Assembly: GCA_930367205.1 (NCBI GenBank)
Contig: OV884011.1
Location: forward strand, 106,941,139-107,005,138
From: Acanthosoma haemorrhoidale
Lineage: Eukaryota; Arthropoda; Insecta; Hemiptera; Acanthosomatidae
DNA length: 64,000 bases
Direction of reading: 5' to 3'
Shown one piece after another: positions 60,326 to 64,000 of this stretch. How positions within the stretch are numbered: the first letter of the stretch is position 1; each line of letters starts with the position of its first letter. The notes beneath the pieces are model-generated. The model saw nothing but the letters and a program-made list of their open reading frames with translations. It ran no database searches and was not told where the DNA came from. A program made the translations under genes and the position numbers.

Positions 60326-63300
60326 GTTTATTATTATTAGCTCTGAGATGATGAACTTGAATCGTTTCAAAGATTTAATTTAATTGAGTATAAAGCTATA
60401 AATATTTTCTTGGGAATAGTCACTTTATCGGTCACTGTGGGCCTAATCATCGGTTCAAATACATCCTTCGAAGGGGTCCATTCAATCTATCAACTAGCAC
60501 AGGATTGGTTACATCCATGCTGGAACAGTGGATCAAAAAATGTTTTTGTATTTTCACTAAGATTTCCCTGCACTGTCGCTTTCGACGGCTGAACTATCAT
60601 GTTCTTATGCGTACGTAAAGTATAGATATAAGAGAGATTTTTCAATATGGTTTTTCAAACGGATGCCTTGCTTTGTTTATTTATTATCCTTGTGATATAA
60701 AAATTACATTGAATGTTGTAGAAAATATCATTGGTAGTAGCGTAAGAAAATAACTATAAACCTATTTGTAATTTCAAAAAAGCAAAACGTTTGATTTGGT
60801 TGATATTGTTATATGAAAAATATAGTTTTAACGAGGTTTGGTAACTATAGTCCAATCAATTCACGTGATACATATTAAGAGGGGCGTTGAAATATTTTAT
60901 TTAACACCCTACTTAATATAATTTTTAATTAGAAAATAACATTTTAAGTTTTTGTTACTATTTGCCTATGAAGGTTTGCCCATGTTTTAACTAAATTGTA
61001 GAACTAGAGCAGTTTCTATGCTTTTGCTAGCCGCACTGTTTACATACTAATAATTCTAATTATGTATGGAGGTGATTATAAACAAAATAAAAAACAGTTC
61101 CGTTGCTTGGTAACGCACTGAAAGGCATGCAGCATCTCTAGTGGATTTTATACCTTAGGTTTTTTCTTACGGGTTTTTACCCCCCCCCCTTCCCTCCCGT
61201 GATAAATACGTTTTACTACAATATTACACTTGTATTGTTTTATATGTAAAAATTTAATATGCAATTTATTTTTCGTGGCTCCTTGTTGAATCTGGATCGT
61301 ACGTAATCATTTAATATTATTAGTATACCTAAAGTCAGTCGTGGTCTCATTTTTACATTTTTCTATTTGATGTGAAAATTTATTGATGATTGGAGATAAA
61401 TATGGGTTGTGAGGGAGGTATGTGATTCTAAAGGGATGAAGATATGAGGGACGAAGTGCCTTTCCTTTCAGTGCTAAGATACTGATAGTATTCGATCCAG
61501 ATGAAGTCAGTATACAACACTAAATAGGCATGGGTTGGGAAGAGGTAAGCTCTTGAGATCGCCCTCAACTCCCCTTTTTCTCTTGAGGACTCCCGGTAGA
61601 ATGTTTTGTAGGATAAGCCACGCTTGTGCCATTATAAATACATATGAGGATAGTATTGGGGGTGAAATTGAAAAGGATAGGGTTAAGGTAAAAATGGTGG
61701 TCACTAACCCCCTCTTTCGATGCCTTGTTATTAAATAGAAATATTCAGTGTAATCCAGATCGTTGTGGGGCATTCTACATTTTAGCTATAATGGATTATT
61801 CCTAGCAGTAAACACAGAAACGCAGACGATATAAGTATTACATTTTAACTATTATAAAGAGACAACCGTTATCCTTACTGGATTCACTTTCGTCATTAAA
61901 AGAAACAAAATGACTGCAAATGTAATAGACATAGTGTGAGTTGAACAAGTTTTCGAGTACCGTATCTGCTTGGTAACGAGATATCTCCACTATTGATTTT
62001 GGGTCGTTAAGTAAGTTGTGCGGAAAGGCGGATGTTCGGTCCAAGCTAAGGACGTTTGACCCGTAGTAAGTACCTGTTTGCAATCAGCGTAATTTTATAA
62101 AAGGAGGTGTACTTTCCCCGGCATTAGGGATAGAAAGCCCATGTCTATGTCTGGACGACGGTCCAGCACTGCGAATATCTCCGACATAGCTTTGTGGGTG
62201 GGATGTTCGCACTTTGTTTTTGTTGAATATGACATTGTGGTATTTTATCTTTGCCTAATGAAGCAAGATGACTGTTGGCTAGCAACCTGTGGTAGTTAGT
62301 GCTTACTAACTCGATGCTTTCTGCCATAAAACGTGTTCTAGGTTAAAAAATTTTGATTCACCCGAAACCCTTTTTGAAATTGGGTGAGTTCGTTTATTTC
62401 TAAAACATGATTTACCCGCACCCATATGACCCTTAACTAATTTTAATTTTATACTATTTATATCCCTCGATAAAGCTGTTTCAAAAGCCTTTATTGCCAT
62501 TTGTAATGCTAAAATACGAAATACATACAAGAACCACTATTTAAATACACAGACCGAAATAGTTAAATTACTAAATTGCATTCTATAATGTCGAAATCTC
62601 ATTTTTCGCTACCATAAAAAAAAACAATAATTAATACATACACTATAAATATTTTTCAAATTATCGTTAATAAGGTCCCTACTTTCTTCAGTGTACACCG
62701 TCAACCTCTCGAGGGGGTTAAAGTTAATAATCTTTAAACTAGAAAGGTCATTTGTCTATAGCTTACGAATTTTCTTTAACCTATTATGCAACTATTTGGT
62801 TTGTTTATGAGCACAGTTAGCACATCATAAAAGCTCCTCCTTATGTTTTTCAGTACTCTGAGGAAGAACCTTCAATCTCTTCTGCTGGGGTGTTCATGGG
62901 ATATTATTTATAGGTCCTTCCTATTTATTATTATTCATATATATTTTTCATCTCGTTAAGCCTTCAAGTGAATAGGACTTAAATTTTCATGTATCTTGTA
63001 AAACTTGTAATTTCAAGAAAACAGTGATTACGTTTAAATAACAATGATAACATTTCGAATTCACAGTTCATCGCAGTTTTTTTTAGATATAAATGTACGT
63101 AATTCCATTGTCTGAGAAAATTAATCTTATTTTAATTACCGATTAATTAATGACTAGTAATAAATTTTATTGATTAATAGTATTTTTCCTCTTTAGAAAA
63201 TATCTTCACCATGTAAATATCGCTAACCCTCAGAAATTCTAAAAATCTAAATTAAAGTCTTTGAATTTATGTACAATGTCTGGGAAATTTAGGAATTGAT

Positions 63301-63514
63301 TGTACCGGGACAAACAAAAAAATGATAAACCTTCCGGAGATTGTTTGTTTCTTACAAATTTCCGTTTAGCTACTAAAATATTATCTTGCGATCCGTAAAT
63401 TTAATACGTAACCTCAAAGTTAGCAAATTTCATTATCATTGTTACATAATGAAAAAAACCCAGTATTCAAAACATCTCAACTTCCCAATAATTTTTGTGC
63501 TAGATGTTTAGATG

Positions 63515-63640
63515 TTATAAAATAACAAAATCTGTATATAATGTAGCGATGCTATAGGAAATACAAAAATAATTTGTAAATAGATTCGCCTGAGGATCTA
63601 TAATTATATATAATTATCTGTAAGTTTAAAGAGGCTATGG
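63515..63640 (-). repeat. Dispersed repeat C, copy 3 (inverted)
   Basis: Read on the minus strand this gives CATAGCCTCTTTAAACTTAC, then AGATAATTATATATAATTAT, AGATCCTCAGGCGAATCTAT, TTACAAATTATTTTTGTATT and GCATCGCTACATTATATACA, ending TTTTGTTATTTTATAA. It is full length like copy 1. On its outer side is the G run at 63639-63650; the other two copies have T runs at that position, so the homopolymer is part of the element's end. Confidence 0.75.
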
Positions 63641-64000
63641 GGGGGGGGGGCGGAATATATATCTGCGAATGCTTATAACTATTAGTTCAGTATAAATATT
63701 CTAGGATATGTACTCTTCCATATTAACATATTTGATAAGAAAATTTTATTGATTGTATTTTATTAAACTTTAGTTTGTAGTAAATTATAATAGCTGTTTT
63801 GACAATTTTATATTCCATGTGTAACCAATGATATTATTTTATTTGAACATACTTAATTATGCCCTGGACGTACTCGATAAAGTGATTCTTAATCGTCCCC
63901 ATTGGCCATTTCCCTTGACTGAATTTAACTAACTGACCTAGGACGTGGGAAGAAAGTTGGCTAGCTTGCATTCTTTCCTAACTACCTTATCCAACAACAG

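Larger units (their letters stand above)
58306..64000 (+). other. Intron 2 continuation, no further exon seen
   Basis: AT-rich DNA continues to the window end without a convincing exon, terminator or poly(A) signal for the gene. Contents are microsatellites, poly(C)/poly(G) runs and two copies of repeat C. A GC-richer patch with overlapping frames at 58640-58990 is not recognised. The next true exon of the gene probably lies to the right of this window. Confidence 0.4.

Overview
This window looks like nuclear DNA from an animal, most likely an insect. It is AT-rich, with very few open frames over about 110 codons. It holds spliced exons with animal consensus sites, and the intervening DNA carries decayed Jockey-type LINE, Tc1-like and mariner-like remnants and tRNA-like SINE heads. 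A hemipteran with a large genome is my guess, but nothing here fixes the species. I see no bacterial operons, rRNA, intact tRNA or CRISPR.

The one gene I can support lies on the + strand and appears to span almost the whole window. A GC-richer promoter (about 360-510, with arthropod-initiator-like TCAGTC/TCAGTG) leads to a first coding exon at 737-1027 (97 codons, ending CAG|GTATGT). A second coding exon follows at 21423-21527 (35 codons, preceded by a strong pyrimidine tract and TTGCAG, ending AAG|GTAGGG). Both junctions are phase 0, so the two exons join in frame into a Ser/Thr-rich, basic, then acidic and helical N-terminus that I do not recognise. Intron 1 is about 20.4 kb. The next intron is at least 36.7 kb and probably runs off the right end.

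The most interesting signal is at 58238/58239. A long pyrimidine tract and CAG abut GTAAGA directly, which is the layout of a recursive-splicing ratchet point (zero-length exon). A GTATGT donor 67 nt downstream (58306) would define a small recursive-splice exon with an in-frame stop. The alternative is a short alternative C-terminal exon of 18 codons.

The introns are repeat-rich. At 28503-29541 lies a frame-broken Jockey-like reverse transcriptase with its 3' tail. Further copies of that tail lie at 5928-6034 (+) and 24052-24131 (-), and a second LINE C-terminus at 51137-51199. A decayed Tc1-like transposase is at 23497-24024 (-). A Tc1/mariner-type element with long terminal inverted repeats is at 43002-43842. 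A mariner-like terminal repeat is at 48793-48826. A retroposed insert with a poly(A) tail and 13-bp target duplication is at 37006-37206. A long imperfect palindrome, 33339-34729, could form a large hairpin RNA inside the intron. Several dispersed repeat pairs have no family I can name. The rest is AT-rich unique-looking intron DNA with microsatellites and an unusual number of pure poly(G)/poly(C) runs. One small open frame, 55750-56070 (-), looks more protein-like than the background but is not recognised.
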